Part shown: piece by piece, positions 48,538-56,859 of the stretch
Layout of the letters: the number at the start of each line of letters is the position of its first letter
How positions within the stretch are numbered: position 1 is the stretch's first letter
From: CAZZDA01 sp964652585
GTDB taxonomy: Bacteria > Patescibacteriota > Patescibacteriia > UBA1544
Length of the DNA stretch: 56,859 bases
Direction: 5' to 3'
Assembly: GCA_964652585.1 (NCBI GenBank)
Contig: CAZZDA010000001.1
Span: forward strand, 1-56,859
Made by a program: the position numbers and the translations under genes
The notes under the pieces: model-generated
The model's input: the letters and a program-made list of their open reading frames with translations, nothing else
The model's database searches: none
Told to the model about the DNA's origin: nothing

Positions 48538-49950
48538 TTATAGCTTGAACTTGTCACTAAAATAATTTTCAATATCTGCAATAGCAATTCTCTCTTGCTC
48601 CATTGTGTCCCGATCGCGTACCGTTACCTTGTTATCCTCCAGTGAATCAAAATCTACCGTTACGCAATAAGGCGTGCCAATTTCATCTTGCCGGCGGTAA
48701 CGTTTACCAACCGATCCTGTTTCATCATATTGTACCGTCAAATTTTTTCGCAAAGTATCCGCTATACCACGCGCTTCTTTTGCAAGCGGTTCTTTTTTGG
48801 ACAAAGGCAAAACCGCAACTTTTATCGGCGCTATATTTTTATTCAAACGCAAAACCACTTCCGCTTCTTTCACGCTTTCTGTTGTAGTCGTACGTCCGCC
48901 GGTAACCTCTTCATATGCTTCCAGCAGTACCATAAGCACAGTTCTGTCCACGCCAAAGGTTGGCTCAATAACATGCGGAATGTATTTTTCGCCGCTGACC
49001 GGATCGGTATAGCGCATATCTTCACCGCTTTCTTTCATGTGGTTTTGCAGATCAAAATCCGTACGATACGCCAAACCGTATAATTCTTTCCATCCAAAAG
49101 GAAAATTATACTCAAAATCAATGGTTCTTTTGGAGTAGTGCGACAATTCTTCTTGTGTATGTTCACGAACCTGAATATTTTTCTTGCTTATCCCAAGATC
49201 AACAATCCATGCCGCCATTTCTTTCTCCCACGACGCAAACACTTTTTTCCAATCTTCTTTGGGATTGATAAAATATTCAATTTCCATCTGTTCAAATTCC
49301 AACGTACGAAATATAAAATTTCCCGGCGTGATCTCATTACGAAATGCTTTGCCAATCTGTCCAATGCCGAATGGCACGCGCATGCGTGAAGCTTGTTGCA
49401 CGTTCTTAAAATTGACGAACATTCCTTGCGCTGTTTCACCGCGCAAGTAGACAATTGACTTATCTTTTTCTACCTTGCCAATACTTGTTTCAAAAAGAAG
49501 ATTGAAGTTGCGAGCTTCCGTAAACTCAGTTGCGCCGCACGATGGGCAGACAATATGATTGCTCTCAATAATTTGTGTGAGCTCATCTGGTGTTTTTCCC
49601 TCAACGCTCTTTTTAATTACATCTTCAACTAAGTGGTCTGCGCGAAACCGCGCTTTGCATTTTTTACAATCCACTTGTGCATCCGCAAAATTCGCAACAT
49701 GTCCTGACGCTTCCCATACACGAGAATTCATAAAGATCGCTGCGTCCATGCCCACCATATCACCCCGGCCTTGTACAAACCGCTCCCACCACAAACGCTT
49801 GATATTATTTTTGAGCTCAATACCCAGCGGTCCATAGTCCCACGTATTGGCAATACCTCCATAAATCTCGGACGAAGGAAATATAAAACCGCGCCGCTTG
49901 GCGAGCGACACGAGCTGTTGCAATGAAACTTGTGTAGCTTTCTTTGCCAT
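48538..49950 (-). CDS. glyS: Glycyl-tRNA synthetase, alpha2 dimeric type
   Basis: 470 residues. Class II synthetase of the eukaryote/archaea/Gram-positive dimeric form: LAKRRGFIFPSSEIYGG at the start, motif 2 around FRNEITPGNFIFRTLEFEQMEIEYF, motif 3 near VIEPTFGVDRTVL, and a C-terminal anticodon-binding domain. A zinc-like CxxC pair (CKKC, CPSC) is in the insertion. Stand-alone. It lies just after the AI-2E permease gene, with 3 bp between. ATG 49950. Confidence 0.96.
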   Translation of the reverse strand: MAKKATQVSLQQLVSLAKRRGFIFPSSEIYGGIANTWDYGPLGIELKNNIKRLWWERFVQGRGDMVGMDAAIFMNSRVWEASGHVANFADAQVDCKKCKARFRADHLVEDVIKKSVEGKTPDELTQIIESNHIVCPSCGATEFTEARNFNLLFETSIGKVEKDKSIVYLRGETAQGMFVNFKNVQQASRMRVPFGIGQIGKAFRNEITPGNFIFRTLEFEQMEIEYFINPKEDWKKVFASWEKEMAAWIVDLGISKKNIQVREHTQEELSHYSKRTIDFEYNFPFGWKELYGLAYRTDFDLQNHMKESGEDMRYTDPVSGEKYIPHVIEPTFGVDRTVLMVLLEAYEEVTGGRTTTTESVKEAEVVLRLNKNIAPIKVAVLPLSKKEPLAKEARGIADTLRKNLTVQYDETGSVGKRYRRQDEIGTPYCVTVDFDSLEDNKVTVRDRDTMEQERIAIADIENYFSDKFKL

Positions 49951-49953
49951 ACA

Positions 49954-51033
49954 CTAAACGGAATTTTCTTCAATTTTTTTAAGATCTTTATTACCGCCAA
50001 AAAAATCATGAATTAAAACACTAACCGCAGTTGCAACCGGCACGGCAATCAGGGCGCCAAATACAAAGTGACCGGATTGCGCTCCCAATTTTGCACCAAT
50101 AAGCAATACCACAATCGTTACAATTGGCGAGAAGCCAACCGCTTTTTGCATGATCTTAGGAGCCAAAACATTATTTTCCACTTGCTGAACAACAATATAA
50201 ACGATCAATACCGCAACAAACGCGAAAAGAGACTGGGTGGAAGCAAAGAAGAGCGCGGGAATAGCGGCAAAAATTGGCCCTAAGACCGGTACAATTTCAA
50301 AAAGACCTGCCAATAACGCCAAAAGCAGCGCATACTTCACCTGTAGGATCAGCAACGCAACAAGCGTAAGAATAAAAATGGATATCATGAGCAATACCAT
50401 GCCCTTGAGCCATCGCCCAATTTTTAGCTGCATGCGATCGGTAACATCTGTTATGTATTTTTGGTAACGTTCCGGTACAATTTGAATAAGGCTCCTGCGC
50501 ATCACACCCTCATCAATCACCATGTAGAAACTTAAGACCAAAATAAGCAGGAGCGACGCAAAACCGCCAAAAATACCCGCAAGCACGCCAAAAATGTTTT
50601 TAAATGCCGCACCTCCTACCGTTCCCAGTGACTGACTCCATTCCTGAAGGGATACGAGCAGACCACCGTTTTGTTCGGTGCCAATCAGCTGTGCTATCGT
50701 CTGATCAAATCGTTCAAGAAGTACCGGGAGCTCATGCGCAAGCTCCGCCACCTCATTAGCCACCGCCGGAACCAGCAATATAAAGGTGAGCACCATGACA
50801 CCAATAAGACCAATATAGATGATGAGCGCCCCCGCAACGCGCGGTATAGCCCGCCGATGCAAAGCCGAAACCAACGGCTCAATAGCAGATGCCAATACAA
50901 TAGAGATAAACAACAAAATAATAATATCTCGTATAATATAGAGTACCGCTAACCCCGCTACAAAAATAAGCAGCTTTATGAGCATAATATTTGAAATTTG
51001 TATGTTAACCGAATTTGCTTTGTTTCCGAGCAT
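49954..51033 (-). CDS. AI-2E family (PerM-like) membrane protein
   Basis: 359 residues from ATG 51033, which gives the family opening VNIQISNIMLIKLL. About eight membrane helices in the family pattern, with conserved LASAIEPLV and a C-terminal region (EIVPVLGPIFAAIPALFFA). Members act as transporters of varied or unknown substrates; the quorum-signal name does not imply AI-2 here. It is divergent from smpB, and the two starts are about 60 bp apart. Confidence 0.9.
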   Translation of the reverse strand: MLGNKANSVNIQISNIMLIKLLIFVAGLAVLYIIRDIIILLFISIVLASAIEPLVSALHRRAIPRVAGALIIYIGLIGVMVLTFILLVPAVANEVAELAHELPVLLERFDQTIAQLIGTEQNGGLLVSLQEWSQSLGTVGGAAFKNIFGVLAGIFGGFASLLLILVLSFYMVIDEGVMRRSLIQIVPERYQKYITDVTDRMQLKIGRWLKGMVLLMISIFILTLVALLILQVKYALLLALLAGLFEIVPVLGPIFAAIPALFFASTQSLFAFVAVLIVYIVVQQVENNVLAPKIMQKAVGFSPIVTIVVLLIGAKLGAQSGHFVFGALIAVPVATAVSVLIHDFFGGNKDLKKIEENSV

Positions 51034-51094
51034 AGAGTAGAGTATGTTGTACAAATAGTGCCATGTGAAGGCACGTGTAGTATAATAGAGATAT

Positions 51095-51649
51095 ATGCAA
51101 AAGTCAAAAAAACACTCATCAACGCTCGCGGTTAATAAGCGAGCCCATTATGACTTCGATATTCTGGAAACATTTGATGCCGGTTTAGTGTTGACCGGAT
51201 CTGAAGTAAAAGCCGTCAAAAATGGTCATATTAAGATCGTTGAAGCATATATTACCCTCAAAAACACTTCTCTTCCGGCAAAAAAACAGCCTGCGACAAA
51301 AAAAGAAAAAAAGGTGACTATGTCCGCACGTACAAAAACCGAACTTTATCTGACCAATGCCTATATTTCTCGTTATAAACCGGCAGGTCCTGACCTTTCC
51401 TATGACCCAACACGCCCGAGAAAGCTACTTCTCCATAAAAAAGAAATAGCCACTCTTGCCGGAAAAAAGACCCAGAAAGGGTTGACAATGGTGCCTTTAA
51501 AGGTGTATACTAGTCGGGCTCTTGTGAAAGTTACTTTTGGTCTTGCCCGAGGAAAAAAGAAGTATGATAAGCGGCAAGCTCTCAAGGAGCGCGAAATAAA
51601 GAAGCGTATCACAAGCGTTCTTCGACAAGGGGATGAAGGGCTTCGATAG
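51095..51649 (+). CDS. smpB: SsrA-binding protein SmpB, 3' end overlapping ssrA
   Basis: 184 residues. The OB-fold starts at VNKRAHYDFDILETFDAGLVLTG, with family residues GSEVKAVKNGH, and RPRKLLLHKKEI appears in the second half. SmpB delivers tmRNA to stalled ribosomes. About 25 residues of Lys-rich insertion (near 62-80) are unusual. The last seven codons and the stop lie inside the 5' end of ssrA (51629 on). TATAAT at 51081-51086 is only 8 bp before the ATG, consistent with a leaderless message. Stop TAG 51647. Confidence 0.95.
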   Translation: MQKSKKHSSTLAVNKRAHYDFDILETFDAGLVLTGSEVKAVKNGHIKIVEAYITLKNTSLPAKKQPATKKEKKVTMSARTKTELYLTNAYISRYKPAGPDLSYDPTRPRKLLLHKKEIATLAGKKTQKGLTMVPLKVYTSRALVKVTFGLARGKKKYDKRQALKEREIKKRITSVLRQGDEGLR

Positions 51650-52032
51650 GAAGTTCCCTTGAGTACGTGCACTTTCGAGCACGAAGCGCTGCTCGTTACT
51701 ATGCGTTTCATCATCTAAGTGCAAAATCATTTGCCAGCAAGGCACGCACTGCATTTGCTCGCGCATTCGCAGTACCAGCCTTCGCACCAGCTCTCGCTTA
51801 AATAATGCCAGAGCCGTCTCTCTTCTGCTCTCGGGGCTGAAGAGTCAGGCGTCATATTCCCGAGGTAGGTATGTGCTTCCCGTCTGAGAGCATATACCGA
51901 AATCTTCCAGACAAACGTGAGAATTTCTGTTGTCCATTATAAGGTTCTCATGTCGCGACAATGGACTATAAAGTGTAGTATCGTGCTCAATGTACTTGCT
52001 AGACGCGGGTTCAACTCCCGCCATCTCCACCA
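51629..52032 (+). ncRNA. ssrA: Transfer-messenger RNA
   Basis: The 5' acceptor ggggatg pairs with catctcc at the 3' end, followed by ACCA with encoded CCA. The T-arm gcgggttcaactcccgc and the tRNA-like gggcttcgat at the start are typical. The resume codon is GCA 51721 after taagt; the tag frame runs 26 codons to TAA 51799 and ends in proline-alanine-leucine-alanine. It is long and Ala/Phe-rich compared with the roughly 10-residue E. coli tag. The 5' end overlaps smpB by 21 bp. The infC operon follows 62 bp downstream. Confidence 0.95.
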
Positions 52033-52094
52033 GTACCAACTAACAACCAATAACTTATAACCCACCGCATTAGTATAGGTGGAGAAATGAGATA

Positions 52095-52661
52095 ATGCGT
52101 AGAACATATCGTAAACGATTTCGTAGACAGGCACCTGAAAAAACATTTCGGGTAAATCGTCAGATCCGTGCACCGGAAGTTTCCATTATTGATGAAAGTG
52201 GAACATCGCTTGGGTCAATGGAAACCGCAAAAGCGCTTGAGCTTGCTCAAGAACGTGGCTTTGATCTCGTTGAAGTATCTCCCCTTGCCAAACCTCCGGT
52301 GGTAAAATTTTTAGACTTTGGCAGTTTCAAGTACCAGGAAGAAAAAAGAAGACAGAAAGCGCGGCTGCAGCAAAAAGAAAAACAGGTAGAGGTGAAAGCC
52401 GTACGCCTTACATTCCGCATAGGCGATCATGATACGGCAGTACGAAAAAAAGCGGCTTTAAAGTTTTTAGAAGAAGGCGATAAAGTAAAAATTGAAATGA
52501 ACCTTCGCGGAAGAGAGCATCGCCATACCGATCTTGCCAAAGAAAAAGTCAATGATTTTATTAAAGAAATTAATGAAGAAATTTCTGTGACAACAGAACA
52601 AGCAGTTGCTAAACAAGGAGGAAAGCTCCTCGCCATTATTCACAAACAGACCGCTTCATAA
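52095..52661 (+). CDS. infC: Translation initiation factor IF-3
   Basis: 188 residues, first gene of infC-rpmI-rplT. The N-domain FRVNRQIRAPEVSIIDESG, the linker Lys/Arg/Gln helix (EEKRRQKARLQQKEKQVEV) and the C-domain LTFRIGDHDTAVRKKAALKF with NLRGREH are all present. IF-3 prevents premature 50S joining and proofreads the initiator codon. ATG 52095, preceded by ggtggagaaatgag. It starts with ATG rather than the rare start codon (AUU) used in E. coli. Confidence 0.96.
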   Translation: MRRTYRKRFRRQAPEKTFRVNRQIRAPEVSIIDESGTSLGSMETAKALELAQERGFDLVEVSPLAKPPVVKFLDFGSFKYQEEKRRQKARLQQKEKQVEVKAVRLTFRIGDHDTAVRKKAALKFLEEGDKVKIEMNLRGREHRHTDLAKEKVNDFIKEINEEISVTTEQAVAKQGGKLLAIIHKQTAS

Positions 52662-52683
52662 ATACACTCATACATATTGCCAT

Positions 52684-52878
52684 ATGAAAATGAAAACACA
52701 TAAAGCCATTGCAAAACGTATTTCTATCACAAAAAAAGGAAAGATGAAAAAACGCACTGCTGGTCAAGACCACTTCAATGCACGAGAAACCGGTAAGGTA
52801 GGCTCAAACAAAAAACGCTCTTCAACACTCTCTAAAGTGCATGCAAAAAATATAAAACGGCTTTTACCGTATAACTAA
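52684..52878 (+). CDS. rpmI: 50S ribosomal protein L35
   Basis: 64 residues, MKMKTHKAIAKRISITKKG at the start and KRLLPYN at the end, the L35 pattern. It is highly basic. The frame can be extended upstream to 52606, overlapping infC, which I reject. It is 22 bp after infC. Assembly protein of the large subunit. Confidence 0.95.
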   Translation: MKMKTHKAIAKRISITKKGKMKKRTAGQDHFNARETGKVGSNKKRSSTLSKVHAKNIKRLLPYN

Positions 52879-52962
52879 TCAAAATTACCATTACAACCAT
52901 TCAAATTATAAATAGAACGTTATTTGTTATTTGGATTTTGACATTTGGGATTTTTTAACATT

Positions 52963-53313
52963 ATGCCTCGAGTAAAACGCGGAACCGTGCGCACCAAAAA
53001 AAGAAAAGCGCTGCTTTCCAAAACAAAAGGGTACAGATGGGGACGTAACAGTCTTGTTCGCGCCGCAAAAACCGCGGTTAAAAAAGCTGGGCAACATGCC
53101 TTTCGCGATCGCCGCAACAAAAAACGCACGATGCGTGCGTTGTGGAATGTGCGCCTGAATGCCGCTGTACGCGAAGAAGGTATGACCTATTCCACCTTTA
53201 TACACGCACTCAAAAAAGCTAATATCGCGCTGGATAGAAAAGTCTTAGCGCATTTAGCAGCCGACAAACCGGCAGTATTTAAGAAAATTGTTGCACAAGT
53301 AAAGTCCAGCTAA
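52963..53313 (+). CDS. rplT: 50S ribosomal protein L20
   Basis: 116 residues from ATG 52963 (MPRVKRGTVRTKKRKALLSK). The characteristic GYRWGRNSLVRAAKTAVKKAG and RRNKKRTMRALWNVRLNAAVRE are present. L20 binds 23S rRNA and often autoregulates this operon. An 84-bp spacer precedes it. A strong terminator (53342-53376) closes the operon. Confidence 0.96.
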   Translation: MPRVKRGTVRTKKRKALLSKTKGYRWGRNSLVRAAKTAVKKAGQHAFRDRRNKKRTMRALWNVRLNAAVREEGMTYSTFIHALKKANIALDRKVLAHLAADKPAVFKKIVAQVKSS

Positions 53314-53341
53314 AGATCTACAATTCTCAAATTACAAGCAG

Positions 53342-53376
53342 AAACCCGACTCTTGAAGATAGAGTCGGGTTTTTTA
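53342..53376 (+). terminator. Terminator of the infC-rpmI-rplT operon
   Basis: aacccgactc-ttgaaga-tagagtcgggttttttag: 9-10 bp stem with a T-run. It may also serve the converging gene at 53394. Confidence 0.9.
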
Positions 53377-53393
53377 GTATTTTTATTGTGTTC

Positions 53394-53729
53394 TTAAGAC
53401 TTTTCTTTATCCCCTTGAATGTATGAAAGATCATTTTTGACATCCTCTTGCACGGTAAAAGCAATGTCAGCAAGTACGGTGTCAACTTCAGGTACATGCT
53501 GATAGAGAAATTCAGCAACCTTTTCACCACTGGTATCAGTTTGTAATAGTGTCGTAAGTTCTTCCCGTTCACTTTGCGAAAGTTTATCTTGCGCTGCAGA
53601 CATAAACCGCATATAAGCAAGCTCGCCCATTTTTTCCAAAATATCGCGCCTCTTCACATCTTTCAGATATTCAAATCCTAACATTTTAAAAAAGTTGGTG
53701 AGGTGTTTTTGTGGAGTTGTTTGCGACAT
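53394..53729 (-). CDS. Small helical hypothetical protein
   Basis: 111 residues, all-helical and acidic, no membrane segment (FEYLKDVKRRDILEKMGELA, then AQDKLSQSEREELTTLL, then VDTVLADIAFTVQEDV). Not recognised. It starts 9 bp after the stop of the very large upstream gene, on the same strand, so the two are cotranscribed and probably act together. Confidence 0.75.
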   Translation of the reverse strand: MSQTTPQKHLTNFFKMLGFEYLKDVKRRDILEKMGELAYMRFMSAAQDKLSQSEREELTTLLQTDTSGEKVAEFLYQHVPEVDTVLADIAFTVQEDVKNDLSYIQGDKEKS

Positions 53730-53738
53730 AAGAATTAT

Positions 53739-56700
53739 TTATTGTTTATTTTCTAAAACCATGATCTCCTTTACCACCTGATCTATTGTTTTCAAATCTT
53801 TAATCATTCCATGCTCGTCAAATGTATGAGGGTCTATTTTTCCTTTTTCTATCCAGGGAGATATCCACTCCTTCAAATGATCTTTATGTACGCTTTCCAG
53901 CGCATCTGAATCGCCCAATTGGTCAGTTATTCTGTCTCTTACAAGATCAAGCGCGTGTTTCCCTTTATAAAAATCCCAGTCGTTATCCCACTGTCCATCT
54001 TTAAACATTCCAAATCTACCCGTCAACACATTCTCTTTAAAACCTTTTGGATTCATTACTTCCGCAACTCTTCCTTTAAGTTGTGTAGGCGTTATAGAGG
54101 TAGTATCTATTTCTTTAGTCAGACTTTGCCGCAAAGATACTTCCTCCATTGTACTGTCAATGAACGATTCTCCGTTTCCTTCCAAAATAGTAGGAAGAGT
54201 TTCTTTAGTCACCGTAAAATCAGGATGTGATTCCACAAAAGTAGTGTAGTTATTGAAATGCTCCGGTGTAACACCCTCTCCATTTTCAATCCATTCTTCC
54301 ATTATGTTATTCCCTAGCATATGTTCAAGGTTTTCTGTTGCTGAAGGAATGCCGGCTTGCGCGGCTTGTGTCGCAATATCAACATTGTGTTGAATGTTCG
54401 CCACCTGATCAAGCGTTAGCCCCTTCATTTTTGCGAACATCTCACCGCCTTGTTCTTGTACAACCTTTGTAAAATCAAGTTGCGTGTCTTTGGGGAAAGC
54501 ATGCTCAACATCAATTCCTTCTTTCAAATTGAAGTTTTCAGGATGTGCAACCACTTCGTCTTTTAGCCAATCAATAAGATACGTTTGTTGTGCTTCTGAC
54601 AGATCTCCAAAATTCTGTACTCCTTCTATTTTTGCTGATTGTATTAATTTGTCTAAAGCTCCTTGCTCAAGTACATGCTCCGCTTGCGCCCATACGGTTT
54701 TCCCTTCACCAATTAATTCTGTGGTCGTTTCAACCTGTACCGCAACATCCAGCTCTTCTGCTACAGGTGCAACAACTCCCGCTTCAGCGATTGGTGGTTT
54801 TTTATCAGACGGTACAGATTCCGGACTAGGAGTGGTTGGAGCAGCTGCGTCTTGCGGAGGCACATCTACGGCTGGTGATGTTATGGGTTCTACTTCCGGC
54901 GAAACCATAGGCTCTTCGCTAGGAATGATAAGCGGCTCAGGACTTTCCGATGGTGTTTGCATTGGCACAGGAACTTCCGGCGCTTCAGGAACCATGTGTT
55001 CAAGCGCTTCTCCGGTACCCATACCCGCGCCAATAGCAAGAACAGATGCCGCAAGTGTCTTTTTTATTTCACGCTTAAGGCGTTTTGCATCTTCAATGGA
55101 AAGACTGTGCTGCACACTCACAAAAGTTTCAGTCAACATTTCGCGAGTGCGTTGATAACTATCACGAGCTATTTTTTCCGCCACATTGTTGCCACTTGCC
55201 TTCTCTTTTGTGATGTGTTGTTCGTATGTTTGAAGATTGTGAATAAGTGTTGCTATATTTTCCTCCGCTTCTTGCCGTATGCGCTCTTCTTCTTTATTGT
55301 TCATCCATTTGTTATCCATCCAATCAAATAATTTTTTGGTGCCAATACCGGCAGACATACCTGCAACTCTACGTCCTGCCGCTACCGCACCAAGTGCAAG
55401 CCCGCCTATTGCAAGACCGGCGCCTGCAGCAACAGCCACGCCGCCAAAACGCATACCTCTTTTATTTTTACGTAAAAAATTTACCGATGTCTTTGTAAAT
55501 TCTGAACGGCTTTTTTGTGTTTCTTGATGTCTTGCCTCTTCAAAACGCATGCGTTCGTCAAGCACCGTATCAAGAGAGTGCGCAAGCGCATCTTCTTTCG
55601 CCATAGCAACCCAGGCATCCGCTGTTTCCGCGGTTAAAAGCTCGTGTTGCATACGTTGCATTTCTGATGTGGTGTCGTAGTGGTCAGCTGTCTTTCCCTT
55701 TTTTGCCAACTTTTTTTCTCTTTTCGTGTAGTCTTTTTTCACTTCTTCCTCAACCGTACCTTCTAAGTCTTTATCCGAAAGTCTGTCTCGGAGTTTTTTC
55801 CAAGACTGTAGCCACGTTTGTTCGGCATACGCTTGTGCTGCCAATTCTCTTTGACGAATCTGACCCAATGCCGCAACATATAGCTGATCATCAAGATGTA
55901 CTTTATGACCATCCACTTCAATTTCCTGCACTTCATCGGCATACATAGAATCACCGCAGAGCTCTTTTGCAATGCCTCTTACCAATTCTTCAAAATGCTC
56001 ATTGTCTTCCTCGGCTATTTTTTGCAGTTCAGGATTGGTTTTTAAAATTATTTCCGCTGCTTGTTCTTGAACCTTTTGTTTTTCTTCATCACTTGCCTCT
56101 CTCACAATTTCACCTGTTTCACTGACCTCGCTAAAAAGATTATGCAACATCTCTTCACGATAACCACTTTTGTCATCCCCATCTTTTGTAGAATCATCCG
56201 GTGAAGGAGGTGCGGTATCCGATTTTGTTGGCGGTACTACTTCACCATGCCCATCTGCTACCGAATCAACTTCTTCTCCATCTGTTTCCGACGACACGTC
56301 ACCGACAGCCGGCTCCACAACTCCTTGAGATTGCTCCGCATGCTCATCCTGAGGTTGATTTGGCTCTTTCAGTTCTACCACTTCTTCTGTACTATACTCC
56401 CCCTCAACTTCTGCGATCATTTTTTCATGTTCAACAACAAGGTTTGCAAAATCAGCATCACTCCATGCTGGAAATTCTTGCGATCTTCGATCATCACTTA
56501 GTCCATTAGACCAGTATTTATAATCCATTAAAACTTCTTTATATTCGTCTGTTTTATCAAGATCGCTCCAAAGAGCATTGAGCTCTTGAAGCCGTTCTGT
56601 ATAATCAGCAGGTTCATGCTCTGTTTCACCTTCGGCATCTTCCTGTGGTTCTGTTTGTTCTACCTCCTTTGTTTTTTCTTCCTCATATATTTCTCTTGCC

Positions 56701-56858
56701 GCTTCGTGATGTTGTGTAAGTAATATTTGAAAATCCTTCCGCTTCCATTGTGCTAATTCTTTTTTTAATTCACTAACTCCTTTCTCAAAATCTTTATATC
56801 TATATCTCGGTTTGTCACCTTTCTTTTCAGACGCCATGCTATCATACATTTTTTGCAT
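53739..56858 (-). CDS. Very large coiled-coil protein with central membrane hairpin (5' end at the window edge)
   Basis: At least 1,039 residues; the first in-frame ATG is at the last complete codon of the window, so the true start may be beyond it or at ATG 56834 (MASEKKGDK). The N-terminal ~460 residues are acidic and helical with Pro/Ser/Thr-rich spacers. A Gly/Ala hydrophobic stretch (about 470-500, VAVAAGAGLAIGGLALGAVAAG) and a second one (about 605-622) could form a membrane hairpin. A Pro/Glu-rich linker (about 635-720) is followed by a helical C-terminus. The glycine/alanine helix resembles that of the VirB6-like protein at 7845. Function not recognised. Confidence 0.72.
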   Translation of the reverse strand: MQKMYDSMASEKKGDKPRYRYKDFEKGVSELKKELAQWKRKDFQILLTQHHEAAREIYEEEKTKEVEQTEPQEDAEGETEHEPADYTERLQELNALWSDLDKTDEYKEVLMDYKYWSNGLSDDRRSQEFPAWSDADFANLVVEHEKMIAEVEGEYSTEEVVELKEPNQPQDEHAEQSQGVVEPAVGDVSSETDGEEVDSVADGHGEVVPPTKSDTAPPSPDDSTKDGDDKSGYREEMLHNLFSEVSETGEIVREASDEEKQKVQEQAAEIILKTNPELQKIAEEDNEHFEELVRGIAKELCGDSMYADEVQEIEVDGHKVHLDDQLYVAALGQIRQRELAAQAYAEQTWLQSWKKLRDRLSDKDLEGTVEEEVKKDYTKREKKLAKKGKTADHYDTTSEMQRMQHELLTAETADAWVAMAKEDALAHSLDTVLDERMRFEEARHQETQKSRSEFTKTSVNFLRKNKRGMRFGGVAVAAGAGLAIGGLALGAVAAGRRVAGMSAGIGTKKLFDWMDNKWMNNKEEERIRQEAEENIATLIHNLQTYEQHITKEKASGNNVAEKIARDSYQRTREMLTETFVSVQHSLSIEDAKRLKREIKKTLAASVLAIGAGMGTGEALEHMVPEAPEVPVPMQTPSESPEPLIIPSEEPMVSPEVEPITSPAVDVPPQDAAAPTTPSPESVPSDKKPPIAEAGVVAPVAEELDVAVQVETTTELIGEGKTVWAQAEHVLEQGALDKLIQSAKIEGVQNFGDLSEAQQTYLIDWLKDEVVAHPENFNLKEGIDVEHAFPKDTQLDFTKVVQEQGGEMFAKMKGLTLDQVANIQHNVDIATQAAQAGIPSATENLEHMLGNNIMEEWIENGEGVTPEHFNNYTTFVESHPDFTVTKETLPTILEGNGESFIDSTMEEVSLRQSLTKEIDTTSITPTQLKGRVAEVMNPKGFKENVLTGRFGMFKDGQWDNDWDFYKGKHALDLVRDRITDQLGDSDALESVHKDHLKEWISPWIEKGKIDPHTFDEHGMIKDLKTIDQVVKEIMVLENKQ

Positions 56859-56859
56859 A

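Noticed and set aside
54484..55155. 223-codon plus-strand open frame
   Set aside because: It is opposite the large helical membrane protein and its Ser/Thr/Ala-rich translation is the mirror of a Pro/Glu-rich linker.

Overview
The window looks like a chromosomal segment of a member of the Patescibacteria (Candidate Phyla Radiation), standard genetic code. Evidence: a VirB4/TraC/PrgI/VirB6-type secretion locus in the arrangement common in that group, several stand-alone small GIY-YIG proteins, a giant cysteine-rich secreted protein, few Shine-Dalgarno sites, many apparently leaderless starts, and almost no biosynthetic genes. I cannot assign a lineage from the sequence alone.

Layout. 0-0.7 kb: two tRNA-Ser genes, a small GIY-YIG gene and a broken tRNA-Ser copy carrying inserted hairpins. 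0.7-11.3 kb (minus strand): a type IV secretion operon read from 11.2 kb downward (coiled-coil membrane protein, VirB6/TrbL-like protein with a long tail, a repeat-rich 600-residue protein, PrgI, TraC-like protein, VirB4 ATPase, a membrane-anchored protein) and ending in comFC. 11.4-12.15 kb: a PaaX/Cas2-like regulator between two related 40-bp palindromes, each placed 10 bp before a -10-like box, one facing its own gene and one facing the secretion operon. 12.4-16.4 kb: a putative cobalamin-capture locus (intrinsic-factor-like protein, second DUF4430 protein, DUF6580 membrane protein) behind a structured leader RNA with a terminator. 16.4-26.3 kb: one gene of about 3,320 codons for a secreted cysteine-rich protein. 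26.3-32.7 kb: a plus-strand lipoprotein gene, ksgA, an MFS transporter, tsaC/sua5, a VirB2-like pilin with a cysteine-rich tail, and a toxin-antitoxin pair. 32.8-41.6 kb: leuS, a plus-strand pair of tiny membrane proteins, uvrA, a DsbA-like protein, parB and parA. 41.7-44.4 kb: tRNA-Leu, idi, small hypotheticals, a third GIY-YIG gene, two CAU tRNAs. 44.5-46.5 kb: an isolated leuA behind what reads as a classical leucine attenuator. 46.5-53.4 kb: M16 peptidase, glyS, an AI-2E family permease, smpB overlapping ssrA (tmRNA), then infC-rpmI-rplT. 53.4-56.9 kb: a small protein and a very large alpha-helical membrane protein running to the window edge.

The most unusual feature is the density of interspersed palindromic elements. 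At least five sequence families recur here, and several copies sit in frame inside protein genes (leuS carries two families, tsaC at least one, ksgA one, the 600-residue secretion-locus protein three). Separately, a 23-bp inverted-repeat element exists both with a GIY-YIG gene inside and as a short gene-less version, each abutting the start of a secretion-ATPase gene. Assignments rest on reading the sequence by eye; no database search was possible.
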